A stretch of DNA of 64,000 nucleotides from Cryomorphaceae bacterium 1068. GTDB lineage: Bacteria > Bacteroidota > Bacteroidia > Flavobacteriales_D > Cryomorphaceae. The stretch is from the NCBI GenBank assembly GCA_027214385.1, contig JAPVXR010000006.1:124001-188000 (forward strand), written 5' to 3'. Positions 51,187 to 60,987 of the stretch are shown piece by piece; positions within the stretch are counted from its first letter, which is position 1; each line of letters opens with the position of its first letter. Under the pieces are notes generated by a model that was not told the DNA's origin, searched no databases, and was given only the letters and a program-made list of their open reading frames with translations. Both the position numbers and the translations under genes were made by a program.

Positions 51187-52365
51187 CTAACCACCGCTAT
51201 TTTTGGTCAATTCCAATAATCTGATTTTTTCCGGCTTAGTCGATTTCTTAATCTTGAATCCGTACTTCTCCAGTTCCCGATTCAACGATTTACCTCCTTC
51301 TTCGTAGTTCCAGTTTAGGTCGATATCGAAAGAATAGTCTAGTCCTGTTTTGTCCTTCACCGGTTGGTAAATCTCATTCTCAAGATATTCAATCAAGTTA
51401 TACGACGAAACGTTTCTGCCTGAATAATTGGGTCCCCTGAACTCGACATATCTGCTTTCCTCCGTTGATTGTTTCGGCAATTTAGCCACATCTACCACTT
51501 CCAAGACATACACTGAATCCCTTTCTGTTTCTATTAACTCTGCACGCACATCTAATTCTGAATTCAGAATATCTTTTGCATTCTGCAATAAGTCTTTTTG
51601 AAAATTCTCACTCTGTTCAAGACTGAAACAGTACTTTTTCTGAGTCGATGGTTCTTCTTGGCTATAGATCCTTGCAGCAGACGAAAGCTCATAAAGGTCG
51701 GTCATCAGTCTGTAGATGGAAACATTTCTAAAGTCCAAAGCTACCGGCTCACCTTCACCATTTCTCCTGATCTCATTTTTAAAGCTCAGCTCCTTGTTTT
51801 CAGAAGTCAACTTGTACTGATAATCCGCGCCTCTGTATTCTTTGCTCAAGCTAACGTCAGAGGCAAGAGTCACTGTTTCCGCCAAATCAATTGGCGCGCC
51901 TTTGATCAAATCATCTATAACCTTATCCGTGATTTTATTAGGTGAGGTAATTCCTTGTACGATTCCGTTTCTATCGATCAAGATAGCATGTGGGATACTC
52001 GTGTAGTCGAAGATTGCGACATGCATTGTATCGAAAGCAATCCTCAAAGCCGTTTCTGTGTTTTCAATGTATCTCCTCAGATTCTTCTTGCTATCTGTCG
52101 AAACCGTTATGATTTCGATTTCATCTCCATAGGCTTTTTGAAACCCCTCCAATTTCTTCATGGCAGGAATACAAGGCGAACACCAAGTAGCCCAAAATTC
52201 GATGATGATCGGTTTGTTTTGCTCGTCAAGACTAAACGGTTTCTTATCGGTGTTGAGAATATCAGTGAAGGTGTAACTTGGAATCGGTTTTCCAATCTCA
52301 ACGTTAGCAGCGTTTCCCGCGAAGGTGAATAGAAACATAGTGAGCAATAGAAGATTGTTTTTCAT
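51187..52365 (-). CDS. TlpA-like thioredoxin with C-terminal DUF3738-like region
   Basis: About 392 residues from the ATG at 52363-52365 (signal peptide MKNNLLLLTMFLFTFAGNA); an upstream ATG at 52401 is in frame but adds basic residues before the signal. Residues 20-155 are a thioredoxin-like reductase domain with the active site WCSPC and a cis-Pro-type IPHAILIDRNG. The C-terminal 230 residues resemble the DUF3738 (TIGR03435) region. The thioredoxin part should act in periplasmic disulfide reduction. Confidence 0.8.
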   Translation of the reverse strand: MKNNLLLLTMFLFTFAGNAANVEIGKPIPSYTFTDILNTDKKPFSLDEQNKPIIIEFWATWCSPCIPAMKKLEGFQKAYGDEIEIITVSTDSKKNLRRYIENTETALRIAFDTMHVAIFDYTSIPHAILIDRNGIVQGITSPNKITDKVIDDLIKGAPIDLAETVTLASDVSLSKEYRGADYQYKLTSENKELSFKNEIRRNGEGEPVALDFRNVSIYRLMTDLYELSSAARIYSQEEPSTQKKYCFSLEQSENFQKDLLQNAKDILNSELDVRAELIETERDSVYVLEVVDVAKLPKQSTEESRYVEFRGPNYSGRNVSSYNLIEYLENEIYQPVKDKTGLDYSFDIDLNWNYEEGGKSLNRELEKYGFKIKKSTKPEKIRLLELTKNSGG

Positions 52366-52508
52366 AATAGAAGCTTTCAATCGAAAAGACTTTTTTGTCA
52401 TTCACTCGCAGGGTATTACGCATGATTTATAAAGTCCACATCCCGTGTACTAAAGAAAGTTTGTCAAGCTTCCAAATACCCGTACGCGAACTACTAAAGA
52501 ATGATAAA

Positions 52509-53330
52509 CTACCCATCTTTTTGAAGAGGATTAGTAAACTGCGTCTCATTGATGCTCATTGAAAATTCATTTGAATAGACCGAATCTCGTTGAGTAGTCA
52601 GCTTCAGCCTGCATCTTGTGTGGAAGTCACCACTGCATTTGATGCCTCTGCTTATCATCATATGCTTAGGTGGTAGCAGTTGCTCGAAATAACTATTTCC
52701 ACACCAACTATTCGACCAATACTCGATTGGCTTCCAGTCACCATTGGTATCCTTAGCCTCCACGATCAGGATCAAGCTTTTATCTTGCAAAGTAACTTGG
52801 GCGTATGCGTCCTCTGATACATTCGCTACGTAAATGGGAAAGCTCTTGACATGCTGAATTAAGGTGTCGTCCTGAAGCACCTGTACACTATCATCAAAAA
52901 ACCTGTAAAAAAGATAACTGGCCCAGATGGGCTTCTTGGTCATTGACAATTCATTGATGGTATCGACGATTACTTGTAGGCCATGATTTGATCGCGGCAG
53001 GTCGGCAATTTCCGTGGGCATGAAAAACTGAAAGGATAGTTTAACATCATGTTTGGATGGCCCTGAAAGATCAAGTGTATCCGCAATGGAGTCCATTCGC
53101 TCTACTCTATACCAAGCATTGAGCATATATTCGGGCGAGAGGCACAAAGTCGTGGTGTCCGTAATTCCCTTGATAAAGGGTATCTTGAACTGAGCCGGTT
53201 CTCCCTTTTTAGATGTCTCAAAACCCGTTAAGAAAACTGCTGCCAACGAAAAGAGAAATAAAAATGAAAAACCAAAAAAACCAGATTGAATGAACGGCTT
53301 ATTTCTCATTTCCTTCAGATTAGCATTCAC
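52509..53330 (-). CDS. Hypothetical membrane-anchored protein
   Basis: A 273-residue protein with one N-terminal TM or signal-anchor helix (FFGFSFLFLFSLAAVFLTGF) and a periplasmic beta-rich domain. An ATG at 53307-53309 is an alternative start. The two C-terminal cysteines (SWCGNSYF, IKCSGDFHTRC) may form disulfides. No family recognised. The gene is followed by a bidirectional terminator only on the far side of its start, so it is probably a single unit. Confidence 0.6.
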   Translation of the reverse strand: MNANLKEMRNKPFIQSGFFGFSFLFLFSLAAVFLTGFETSKKGEPAQFKIPFIKGITDTTTLCLSPEYMLNAWYRVERMDSIADTLDLSGPSKHDVKLSFQFFMPTEIADLPRSNHGLQVIVDTINELSMTKKPIWASYLFYRFFDDSVQVLQDDTLIQHVKSFPIYVANVSEDAYAQVTLQDKSLILIVEAKDTNGDWKPIEYWSNSWCGNSYFEQLLPPKHMMISRGIKCSGDFHTRCRLKLTTQRDSVYSNEFSMSINETQFTNPLQKDG

Positions 53331-53366
53331 TAAGGAGAACGAAGAATGACTGGAAGAAAGTATATG

Positions 53367-53396
53367 AAAAGTGCTTGTTCCATTACAAGCACTTTT
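53367..53396. terminator. Strong bidirectional terminator
   Basis: AAAAGTGCTTGT pairs perfectly with ACAAGCACTTTT around a 6-nt loop. On the minus strand it lies 43 nt past the end of the DUF4097-like gene and ends the sigma-factor operon. Confidence 0.9.
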
Positions 53397-53439
53397 CTTT
53401 ATGAATTATTACAATGTGCTATATAGCATGACCTCTCCT

Positions 53440-54411
53440 CTAATTCTTTCTCAAATAAATACTTCCTGAACCTGCGTCCAACTTCATTTTCACACTGCCT
53501 GAATTCGACTTTAGACTCATTTTTTTATGCTTACTAAACGGTTCAGTTTCTTCCTTTAAAACCTTGAAATCAATATCACTTAAAATACGACTCGCGGTAG
53601 CATCAATGCTCAAACCAGCGTCTTCAGGTAGTTCCATATTGATGTATCCGTTTTCGGTAATGAGTGAGTACAATTTTGACGGAGTGGTTTTCTTGAATTC
53701 CACTTGAATATTCCCGCCAATTGTATTGGCAATAACAGGGCCAACGACATCCGTGAAGCTGACGGAGCCGTAAGAAAGGGAGACCTCGACTTCCCCCTTA
53801 AAATCGGAGATCTCTGAAGGTTGAGATCCTGAAGTCACAAAGAAAGTATTGGAATTCTTCTTTGAACAATCATCCGTATTCCACAACAGCTTCACCGAAT
53901 TGGGAATGGTGATCTCGTACTTCTTATCAAAAGCCCATGCCTCCATAAAGTCAAACCCACTTTCAGATTGGTAGTCTCTAATAATAAGTTCACCGGGATT
54001 TTCAGTAATGTCCAAATACAAATTGTCGGCCGGGTCTTTAGATTCTTTACCGAGTGGTTTCAAACCTTTCTCTAAGCTTTTCTCCTTTCCCGAAAAGGAC
54101 ATGTAACGTATGTTTGAACTACCTGCTATGGAGTCCAGTATCAGAACATCACTTTCCAACTGATACGTCAAGCTTTCAAGATCATCGAGCTCTTCGAGTT
54201 CTTCCAGGTCATCGAGATTATACACAAAACGGGCATTCTTATTCAGGCTCTTTATGATCACCTCATCACCGTCATATCCCTTTATTTTCAAATTGGCTTG
54301 TGTACACAAGTTCAGCGTACCCGAGCTAAATTTTATCCGTTTTTCATTGTCTTGCGCATAACCTGCATTGACGATAAACAGTGCGATGAGTATTACTGCG
54401 ATTCTATTCAT
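53440..54411 (-). CDS. DUF4097-like exported adhesin, ECF sigma operon
   Basis: About 323 residues from the ATG at 54409-54411 (MNRIAVILIALFIVNAGYAQ); earlier in-frame ATGs would overlap the upstream gene. After the signal peptide come beta-helical strands typical of DUF4097/putative auto-transporter adhesin folds (GEVEVSLSYGSVSFTDVVGP, IANTIGGNIQVEF, MKLDAGSGSIYLRK). Such proteins are frequent targets of ECF sigma operons. It is the third gene of the sigma/anti-sigma unit, 10 nt behind the second. Confidence 0.75.
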   Translation of the reverse strand: MNRIAVILIALFIVNAGYAQDNEKRIKFSSGTLNLCTQANLKIKGYDGDEVIIKSLNKNARFVYNLDDLEELEELDDLESLTYQLESDVLILDSIAGSSNIRYMSFSGKEKSLEKGLKPLGKESKDPADNLYLDITENPGELIIRDYQSESGFDFMEAWAFDKKYEITIPNSVKLLWNTDDCSKKNSNTFFVTSGSQPSEISDFKGEVEVSLSYGSVSFTDVVGPVIANTIGGNIQVEFKKTTPSKLYSLITENGYINMELPEDAGLSIDATASRILSDIDFKVLKEETEPFSKHKKMSLKSNSGSVKMKLDAGSGSIYLRKN

Positions 54412-54421
54412 GGTATTCAAA

Positions 54422-55051
54422 TTATTGTTCATTAAACATGGCCAAACTGGCATATGCATTTCCCTTGACCAAAGGCAAGGATTCCGTGTCATTAATGATT
54501 TCTTCAAGGGGTGCTTTGGCGCGTTGCTCCCTCAATATCGTGACCGACTTGATGAGCTTCAATTGCACCAATGGCTCCTTTTCTTTTGCTAATGCTTCGA
54601 TGATGTTGTCTCTTACCAGCTGATTATCGGGAAAGGCCATCAACGCATCAATCACTGCCAGCTTGGAATGGGTGTCAGAATCCTCCTTTAATATTTTAAA
54701 AAAGGCAATAAGAATCTTCTCATCTTCTTTCTGCTTTCTATTTAGATCTTCTATCTCGTAAATGGCTTCCAATCGCGTGCTGTTCGTTTGATCCTCTCCC
54801 AATGCCAGTATAAACTTATCTCTTGTCTCTATTTCATCCAGTTTATTGAAAGTAAATACTGTGCCTAGCGTTACCAAAACAAGGATGGTAGCGGCAATGG
54901 ACAAGACTCTTATTCGCTTTCCTCTTTTGGAATCTGCAGAACCATGCAATTCGCTTTTCAGCCGAGCCTCAAAATCAGGTTGCGCTCCGAAAGGCATCTT
55001 CCCGTCGTCCCATTCATTTTTGTGCTCTTTTACAAATTTCTCTAAGCCCAT
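54422..55051 (-). CDS. Putative anti-sigma factor with HEAT-like repeats
   Basis: A 209-residue protein with a cytoplasmic N-terminal segment of about 45 residues, one TM helix (IRVLSIAATILVLVTLGTVF), and a periplasmic helical part made of HEAT-like repeats (LAVIDALMAFPDNQLVRDNI, LVQLKLIKSVTILREQRAKA). Its place 1 nt after an ECF sigma gene and the topology fit an anti-sigma regulator that senses envelope state; direct binding is inferred. Confidence 0.75.
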   Translation of the reverse strand: MGLEKFVKEHKNEWDDGKMPFGAQPDFEARLKSELHGSADSKRGKRIRVLSIAATILVLVTLGTVFTFNKLDEIETRDKFILALGEDQTNSTRLEAIYEIEDLNRKQKEDEKILIAFFKILKEDSDTHSKLAVIDALMAFPDNQLVRDNIIEALAKEKEPLVQLKLIKSVTILREQRAKAPLEEIINDTESLPLVKGNAYASLAMFNEQ

Positions 55052-55052
55052 A

Positions 55053-55583
55053 CTATTCAGATATTTTCAATTCTTTTTTTAATTGCATTTTCGCTCTTCG
55101 GTACTGATTGCGCACCGTACTTTCTTTCAAGCCCAGTTCCTTGGCTATTTCTCGGTGCGTATAGTTCTCAATCAAGTAGAGCACAACGGTGATTCGGTAG
55201 CTATCGCTCAAGCCATTGATGGCCCTTTTCACTTCTTCTACTTTTAAGGTCACTTCTTCAAATCCCTCGGTTTCATCATCTTCATCGGGAATATCTATTG
55301 AGACATCCCATTTGACCATTCTTTTGTGCTTCTTCAAAAAATCCAAGGATGTATTGACTGCTATCCTTCTCAACCACGCTCCCAGGTTAAGATCATCATC
55401 AACCTTGGATATCCCTTTAAAAGCCTTAATAAATGCATCGTGCACGGTATCCTGAGCATCTTCGCTGTTTTTCAGAATTCGATAGCTCGCATTGTAGAGC
55501 ATATCCTTGTGCAACTCATACACGAGCTTTTGAGCGCGAATGCTATTCTTCTTGCATGCCCGTATTAATTTCGAATCTTCCAA
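55053..55583 (-). CDS. ECF-type RNA polymerase sigma factor
   Basis: A 176-residue sigma factor with region 2 (YELHKDMLYNASYRILKNSE, DAQDTVHDAFIKAFKGI) and region 4 (RITVVLYLIENYTHREIAKE then LGLKESTVRNQYRRAKMQL). Its own promoter should lie in 55584-55762. Operon with anti-sigma-like and DUF4097-like genes downstream. Confidence 0.92.
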   Translation of the reverse strand: MEDSKLIRACKKNSIRAQKLVYELHKDMLYNASYRILKNSEDAQDTVHDAFIKAFKGISKVDDDLNLGAWLRRIAVNTSLDFLKKHKRMVKWDVSIDIPDEDDETEGFEEVTLKVEEVKRAINGLSDSYRITVVLYLIENYTHREIAKELGLKESTVRNQYRRAKMQLKKELKISE

Positions 55584-55762
55584 TGGTAGTTCCCGGCGCT
55601 TTCGTTTATTGACTAACTGCCGTTTCGCTAAAGTGTCGCAAAAAAAGTTGCTTTTGGCGAAAATTAAGAGAAATGAGTAGCCAAATTATGAGAAGGAAAG
55701 GCCACCCGCTTATGATTGATAATTTCGCAAACCGTTGAAACGGCTAGGTTCGCCTTTTCCTA

Positions 55763-56965
55763 TCAGCCGTGCTTCGGAATGAGGCAAGTAAACTTTGAAC
55801 CCTTCCCGGGGATTGAGGTAATTTCGATCACCCCTTCCAATTTTTCGACCAGCTTCTTAACCGTAGCCAAACCTATTCCCGTTCCTTTTGGGCCACTGTG
55901 TTCGCCTGTATCGGAAGTCTCGAAAAGGTCAAACACTTTCTGCTGATCTTCTTTTGGAATACCCACTCCATTGTCCTTCACTTCAAGACAATAGTGAGTC
56001 TTGTTTTCTGTAATACTTACAGAGACTGTGGGGGCTTCACTGTCATTGCATTTGAATCCATTCGAGATCAAATTCATCAATATTTGACGAAATGCTTCTG
56101 CATTCAAGCGTATTAATTCAGAAGACGAGTAGAACTTCAAACTGTACTTCGGATTCGAAAACATTGATGCCAACTCTTTAGAAAGTATGCATGCTTTTAT
56201 GGTAGTCTGCTCTTCCGAAATGAGCTGATCATTTTGATAAAATTTGAGCAATCCCGAAATATAATCGGACAGAGAGCGCGCCGAGTCCTTGGTCATATCT
56301 ATGTACGACAGTTCTTCTTCACTTAATTTTTCTCTTGAAGAGTCCTTCAACAAATCGAGCAAACCAACAATGTTGTGCAATGGCGATTTGAGATCGTGCG
56401 AAGTGGCCGCTGCAAACTTTTCCAACTCCTCATTCCGCGTCTGCAATTCCTGTTCAGCTTGTAGCAAGTTGATGTTTAAAAGCCTACTTTCCAAAAGCAG
56501 CATCACATGCTTGGAGAGATTCGCAAGGGCATTCTTTTGGCGATCCGTCAGTATTTTGGGCTCTCGGCCAAAAACGCATAAGGCACCCAAGCGAAAACCT
56601 TGAGAATCGACGAGTGAGGCACCGGCATAAAAACGAACGCCCATTTCCGTAACCAATGGATTATCGTGAAAGCGCTCATCCAAGGTCGCATCAGCCACAA
56701 TCAAAACCCCTTCATTTTGCATAATGGTGTGGCCACAAAAAGAACGCTCCCTCGGGTCTTCATTAAATGGAACACCATAATGAGATTTCATGAAGTTCCT
56801 TTCCTTATCCAATAAGGAAACCAGTGAAATAGGCACTTCGCAAATGCTTGCCAGCAACGCGGTTAAGTTATCATAGCTCTCTTCTTCGATAGTATCCAGA
56901 ATGGCATACCGCTCCAATGCTTTCTGCCGCTGAGCTTCATTTTTCGGAAAGTCGGGTTTTATCAT
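55763..56965 (-). CDS. GAF-domain sensor histidine kinase
   Basis: A 400-residue soluble kinase. The N-terminal 165 residues are a GAF domain (VPISLVSLLDKERNFMKSHY, FCGHTIMQNEGVLIVADATL), followed by a coiled coil, HisKA with ATSHDLKSPLHNI (phospho-His in SHD), and a complete HATPase (N-box LMNLISNGFKCND, DNGVGIPKED, GTGIGLATVKKLV). No response regulator is adjacent. Redox or small-molecule sensing by the GAF is likely. Confidence 0.9.
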   Translation of the reverse strand: MIKPDFPKNEAQRQKALERYAILDTIEEESYDNLTALLASICEVPISLVSLLDKERNFMKSHYGVPFNEDPRERSFCGHTIMQNEGVLIVADATLDERFHDNPLVTEMGVRFYAGASLVDSQGFRLGALCVFGREPKILTDRQKNALANLSKHVMLLLESRLLNINLLQAEQELQTRNEELEKFAAATSHDLKSPLHNIVGLLDLLKDSSREKLSEEELSYIDMTKDSARSLSDYISGLLKFYQNDQLISEEQTTIKACILSKELASMFSNPKYSLKFYSSSELIRLNAEAFRQILMNLISNGFKCNDSEAPTVSVSITENKTHYCLEVKDNGVGIPKEDQQKVFDLFETSDTGEHSGPKGTGIGLATVKKLVEKLEGVIEITSIPGKGSKFTCLIPKHG

Positions 56966-57192
56966 AGCTGCTCGTCTTAAGCATGGTCAAACATACGAAG
57001 CAAAAGTAAGACCGGATTTAACCGGTGTATTAAGCTCTTGTTAGCACATCCATGTAATGCGGCCGTTTCAAAGATGAATTGAAACCGTTCAAAAGGTTTT
57101 GGTTAACTCTCTCACCTATAGCCCACGGTTTAAATTAGCGACAAAGGAGCGATCTCACTGAATGTAAATCGTGGACTATTGTTCTTATAATG

Positions 57193-58170
57193 TCAATCGT
57201 GCTTTCGATGCGCCTTCTTAATTGCTTTTGAAAGCTCCTTGATATCCTTAACCTTCAAGTTGCGTCCTAAAGAAGCATCATTGTAAAGCAACTCAGATGT
57301 CTTGCCATCAAAAACGCTGATGTATTTATGGTTGCTGCTCTTTACCCAATTGAGATAGATAGCAGTCCCTCCTGAAGTCTGACTAATCTCAAACAACTCT
57401 CCCTCGCTCACTAATCTATACGGATGTTTGTATTTCCTAAAAACCCAATTCAAATTCTTGCGCTTGTGCTCCGTTCCGGGGTAAACACTGTATTTGACGC
57501 GTACATAATCAGGAACGTACAGCGTATCATTCTTTAGCACCGAGAGGTTCTCCTTCACTACCGCATCATAGAGTTTGTGCTCTTTTGCCTCAAATATTTT
57601 ACGATTAACATACTGAAGTGCCGTCTTCAAATGAGTGAGGTGCCAGTTGTGAATCGTTGAGCGCTTATAAATATATTCCCACGCACCATTATAAGTGGTA
57701 TCGCTGTAGCTTTGGGCTATCACAGGATAAACTTCGGCGGCGGGCTGAAGTTCTATGCGACAAAAAGAGAGCGTCTCCTCTTCCGTCTTCATCCAAAGGT
57801 GTAGAAAGCAAAAGTCAAAAAACCCGACCGGATAGTCATACTTTTTCAATATGACGCGCAGATGATCAATTGTAAAGAAAGAGTAGTTTCCCTTGTATTT
57901 TCCCGACCGAAATTCATCAAACGATATCAGTTCAAGTTCAGAATAATGCCAAACTTCTTTCAAGGACTTACTCAATGACTCGAGATGGTATAAGTCGCTA
58001 TCCTTATAAACGAAATACGTCTTTGAATTTTTCAACCTATCGAGATGTACCTCTTCAAATTTCCCCAATGATCTGGTTTCGAGTTCTACTCTGGGACCGA
58101 CATTTATCTGCGCGTCCAATTCCAAACTCAAGAGTATACATATGAAACTGACAAGAACCGTCTTGACCAT
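57193..58170 (-). CDS. Hypothetical exported protein
   Basis: About 325 residues from the ATG at 58168-58170 (MVKTVLVSFICILLSLELDA, signal peptide); an in-frame ATG at 58203 is less fitting. The mature part is aromatic-rich with no family recognised. It diverges from the lipoprotein gene at 58344, with 173 bp between. Confidence 0.6.
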   Translation of the reverse strand: MVKTVLVSFICILLSLELDAQINVGPRVELETRSLGKFEEVHLDRLKNSKTYFVYKDSDLYHLESLSKSLKEVWHYSELELISFDEFRSGKYKGNYSFFTIDHLRVILKKYDYPVGFFDFCFLHLWMKTEEETLSFCRIELQPAAEVYPVIAQSYSDTTYNGAWEYIYKRSTIHNWHLTHLKTALQYVNRKIFEAKEHKLYDAVVKENLSVLKNDTLYVPDYVRVKYSVYPGTEHKRKNLNWVFRKYKHPYRLVSEGELFEISQTSGGTAIYLNWVKSSNHKYISVFDGKTSELLYNDASLGRNLKVKDIKELSKAIKKAHRKHD

Positions 58171-58343
58171 TACCCGACTACTATTATTTACAATCAATCC
58201 CATAGTGATCAGAATCCTATCTCAAACACTTAGAATTATTGATGACCGCCCCACCCCGCGGAGTGCAGGCAAAAATAGAAAAAACCACCTCCCAATTGCA
58301 ACGGGATCGGTAACTTTGAAATACACGAAACAAACGAACATCA

Positions 58344-59042
58344 GTGAGCGGATATCCAAACCATGAGATCAAAGTAAAATGGAGCATCTCCTACTCCACT
58401 GCTTGTCTTATACTACTCATTTTGGCATCGTGTAGCTCATCGGAGTCCGGTTTTAAATGGAAAACAGAACGATTGAGTGAAAAAGAAGAATACTATGCCC
58501 CTTACGATTTGTTTAGGTCAAGTAATGATCCTCCAATAGATAGTTTCGCTCATAGAATGTTTACGGAAACGCTGAGGCAATTTGATGAACCGAGCTTCTG
58601 CAGCGACAGCTTGGAATACGACGCATATCGATTTCTACTGCAAGAAGCTTTTACAAGAACGACATTGCTAAGGGTGGAAAAGCGAAAGATTCACGCCTTC
58701 CTTTATTGGCAAGAAACCACAAGGTTTGTACCGGGCGAGCCGGATGAAGTAAGCGATGAAAAGAAGACAAAAATTCCTCTTTCAGATTGGAATAAAATAG
58801 AAAGCACACTCTCTGCGATCGGCTTTTGGAAAAACACCCGAGACCAAAGAGGTCATCCAAAAACGGATGGCGGATCGCAAACTGTTGAGGGATGGTCCAA
58901 CGGAGTTCATCAAATCGTATCGAGCGACTACTTGCGCTATCCGGAAAGCCAAAAGTTGACTGAACTAACGGACTACCTACTTGATAGGACGAAGTTCAGC
59001 AGAAGCTTTGAGCCGGTCATTTTGCCAGCCGGGGGATTTTAA
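58344..59042 (+). CDS. Hypothetical lipoprotein
   Basis: A 232-residue protein starting with GTG; no ATG lies before the lipobox LASC (C30), so GTG is accepted. Acidic, charged mature part with no family recognised. Convergent with the S41 peptidase, 9 nt between stops. Confidence 0.6.
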   Translation: MSGYPNHEIKVKWSISYSTACLILLILASCSSSESGFKWKTERLSEKEEYYAPYDLFRSSNDPPIDSFAHRMFTETLRQFDEPSFCSDSLEYDAYRFLLQEAFTRTTLLRVEKRKIHAFLYWQETTRFVPGEPDEVSDEKKTKIPLSDWNKIESTLSAIGFWKNTRDQRGHPKTDGGSQTVEGWSNGVHQIVSSDYLRYPESQKLTELTDYLLDRTKFSRSFEPVILPAGGF

Positions 59043-59051
59043 TAATACTTA

Positions 59052-60803
59052 TCATTCCGCCTTATTCACCAAATCAATGGTAAATCCCTTTACGGCATCC
59101 ACTTTGGCTATGTATTCATCAATGCTTTGGCTTACGCAGTAATCAGGTAGAATACCTACCTCATCGGGCAGCTCGGTGGCCGTGGTTTCGTTGGTATTGT
59201 TACCAACGTAAAACTCAAATTTGGTGTTCGAAAGTCTGCCTCTTTGCTGACCGCCCGTGCAAAACTGATTGGCGCCCAGCTCCTCTCCCACTATGGGTCC
59301 AAGTTCCAAGTGCTTCACCATCGACATAAAGTGACCGGTGGTAGAATTTCCCATCCCGTCCATCATGAAGTAGCAGTTCCCTGCAAAGGCATTGCCGAAA
59401 GGCTCTACTTCCGTCGTGGTTTCGGGTACTTGATAGCCCGACTCAGAGAAATAAAGGAATGGCGCGTCGGTGAGGTACTGCAAAAGGTAAACGGCCGATT
59501 CGGGCGATCCGCCGCCATTGCTGCGCACGTCAATGATCAGATTCTTCGTTTTCTTTTCACGGAGCTCATCAAAACTCTCGTCCATGAATTTGGTAAACTC
59601 CTCAAAATTGTCCGAAGAGTGGTAATAGTTAAAACTGGCCACGGTGAGGACGGCCGTTATATCATCCTGAAATTCGAGGCAAAGACCATTTTCACAACGA
59701 GGCAAAGATTGATCACCATAAGGGGCATTGGCCTTCTCTGCTTTGTTCAAAACGATGGGATCTTTCTTGCCATTTACGACAACAGTATATGTTTCAGGAA
59801 AATCGAGCGCATAAGGTATCATACCCGAAGACCAGAAATTGAAGACATGCCGCTTGGTAGTTTCAACGCTCCCCTGCGAGGGGATGTGTGGATAAATCTT
59901 ACCAATGATTTCGGCCACCGATACTCTGTTGATGCTGACAATCTCATCTTTCATGCTCACCTTATCGGTATTGTTCAATGGCTCGATCACATAAAGCTTC
60001 TCGTCTACCAATCGGGTTTGGATGGGAAAGAGCAAATCGACCGGAAGCATGTTGAACTCGGGGTAAAACCAGCCCGTGCCCGAGTGGCTGCAATCAATGC
60101 TGGCCACTACATCACTGCACATCCACGAAAACTCCGCATAGGTAGTTTCATTCGTAACGGCGGCTTTGTGGTTTTCGATGTTCTGCCAAAAATCCTCTTC
60201 GGAGATGAATTTGAATACCGCGGGATGATACTCCACCATCTTGCTGCCCAATTGGTCCAAGTCGGCTCGGTACTCTTCGGGTGTGTATACTTTTTCATAT
60301 AGCTCAGCGGGTGTCGGCTTCTTTCTATCGGGATATTTGATGGCTTCGACCTGGTCTTCAGCGTTAAAATTATCGGGGTTGAGCTCCAATGATTTCTCGT
60401 AATTGACCAGCGATAGTTGCGAATCTCCATTGGCCAAATAGGCTTCGCCCAGGCTATCGTAGGCATTGGACGATTCGGGAAACTCAGCCACTACCAATTT
60501 GAATACTTCTATGGCCTCAGTTACCTGCTCTTCCCACAAGAGGGAATAGCCAAAGAGGTTCAGCGCATCCTCATTATCGAAATCATAGCCATCGGGACTT
60601 TCTTCCTTTAGTTTATAAAACAAGGCGATACGCTCCTCGATAGGTAGCGCACTGTTTTCTTTCAAGACCGCCACGATGGGTTTCTTCTCCGCCATCTCCT
60701 CGGTGGCAGAGACATTGCTATCTGAAGTTTGCGCATCACAACGCGTTAAACACAGACAAGCGACTACGGCAAAGCCGATGGTGGAAAGAAATACTTTGGA
60801 CAT
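59052..60803 (-). CDS. TPR-containing S41-family peptidase, exported
   Basis: About 583 residues from the ATG at 60801-60803. The N-terminal signal (MSKVFLSTIGFAVVAC) may be a lipoprotein signal with C16. Two TPR-like units follow (EAIEVFKLVVAEFPESSNAY, LVNYEKSLELNPDNF), then a C-terminal tail-processing-type peptidase domain: NLIIDVRSNGGGSPESAVYL and GNSTTGHF with the probable serine nucleophile, and EELGANQFCTGG. Degrades periplasmic or outer-face proteins by inference. Confidence 0.8.
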   Translation of the reverse strand: MSKVFLSTIGFAVVACLCLTRCDAQTSDSNVSATEEMAEKKPIVAVLKENSALPIEERIALFYKLKEESPDGYDFDNEDALNLFGYSLLWEEQVTEAIEVFKLVVAEFPESSNAYDSLGEAYLANGDSQLSLVNYEKSLELNPDNFNAEDQVEAIKYPDRKKPTPAELYEKVYTPEEYRADLDQLGSKMVEYHPAVFKFISEEDFWQNIENHKAAVTNETTYAEFSWMCSDVVASIDCSHSGTGWFYPEFNMLPVDLLFPIQTRLVDEKLYVIEPLNNTDKVSMKDEIVSINRVSVAEIIGKIYPHIPSQGSVETTKRHVFNFWSSGMIPYALDFPETYTVVVNGKKDPIVLNKAEKANAPYGDQSLPRCENGLCLEFQDDITAVLTVASFNYYHSSDNFEEFTKFMDESFDELREKKTKNLIIDVRSNGGGSPESAVYLLQYLTDAPFLYFSESGYQVPETTTEVEPFGNAFAGNCYFMMDGMGNSTTGHFMSMVKHLELGPIVGEELGANQFCTGGQQRGRLSNTKFEFYVGNNTNETTATELPDEVGILPDYCVSQSIDEYIAKVDAVKGFTIDLVNKAE

Positions 60804-60929
60804 CCGTATAGTTTTCGCCAAATGTAGCCAAGCAAGCATCGCAAGGATGGAAAGGGATGTAAAAGTGTGTTAAGGAGAGGTAAAAGATAAGCGATCGAAG
60901 ATCTTGCATGGTAGAGATTGACACATAGC

Positions 60930-60987
60930 GACAAAGTAGAAAACTCTTCGAGGGTAAAAGGAGGTACTTTTCTCTTTCTACTTTGTC
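60930..60987. repeat. 13-bp perfect inverted repeat with inner stem
   Basis: GACAAAGTAGAAA (60930-60942) and TTTCTACTTTGTC (60975-60987) are perfect complements with a 32-nt loop that itself contains AAAAG/CTTTT. Two further stems lie in the same 60804-61430 gene-free stretch: CCGGGTT/AACCCGG (61139-61161) and GCCTGCC-TTCC-GGCAGGC (61334-61351). No gene was supported here. Confidence 0.6.

Noticed and set aside
59244-60302. 352-codon plus-strand frame opposite the S41 peptidase
   Set aside because: It is the antisense of a clear peptidase gene and has no recognisable domain.
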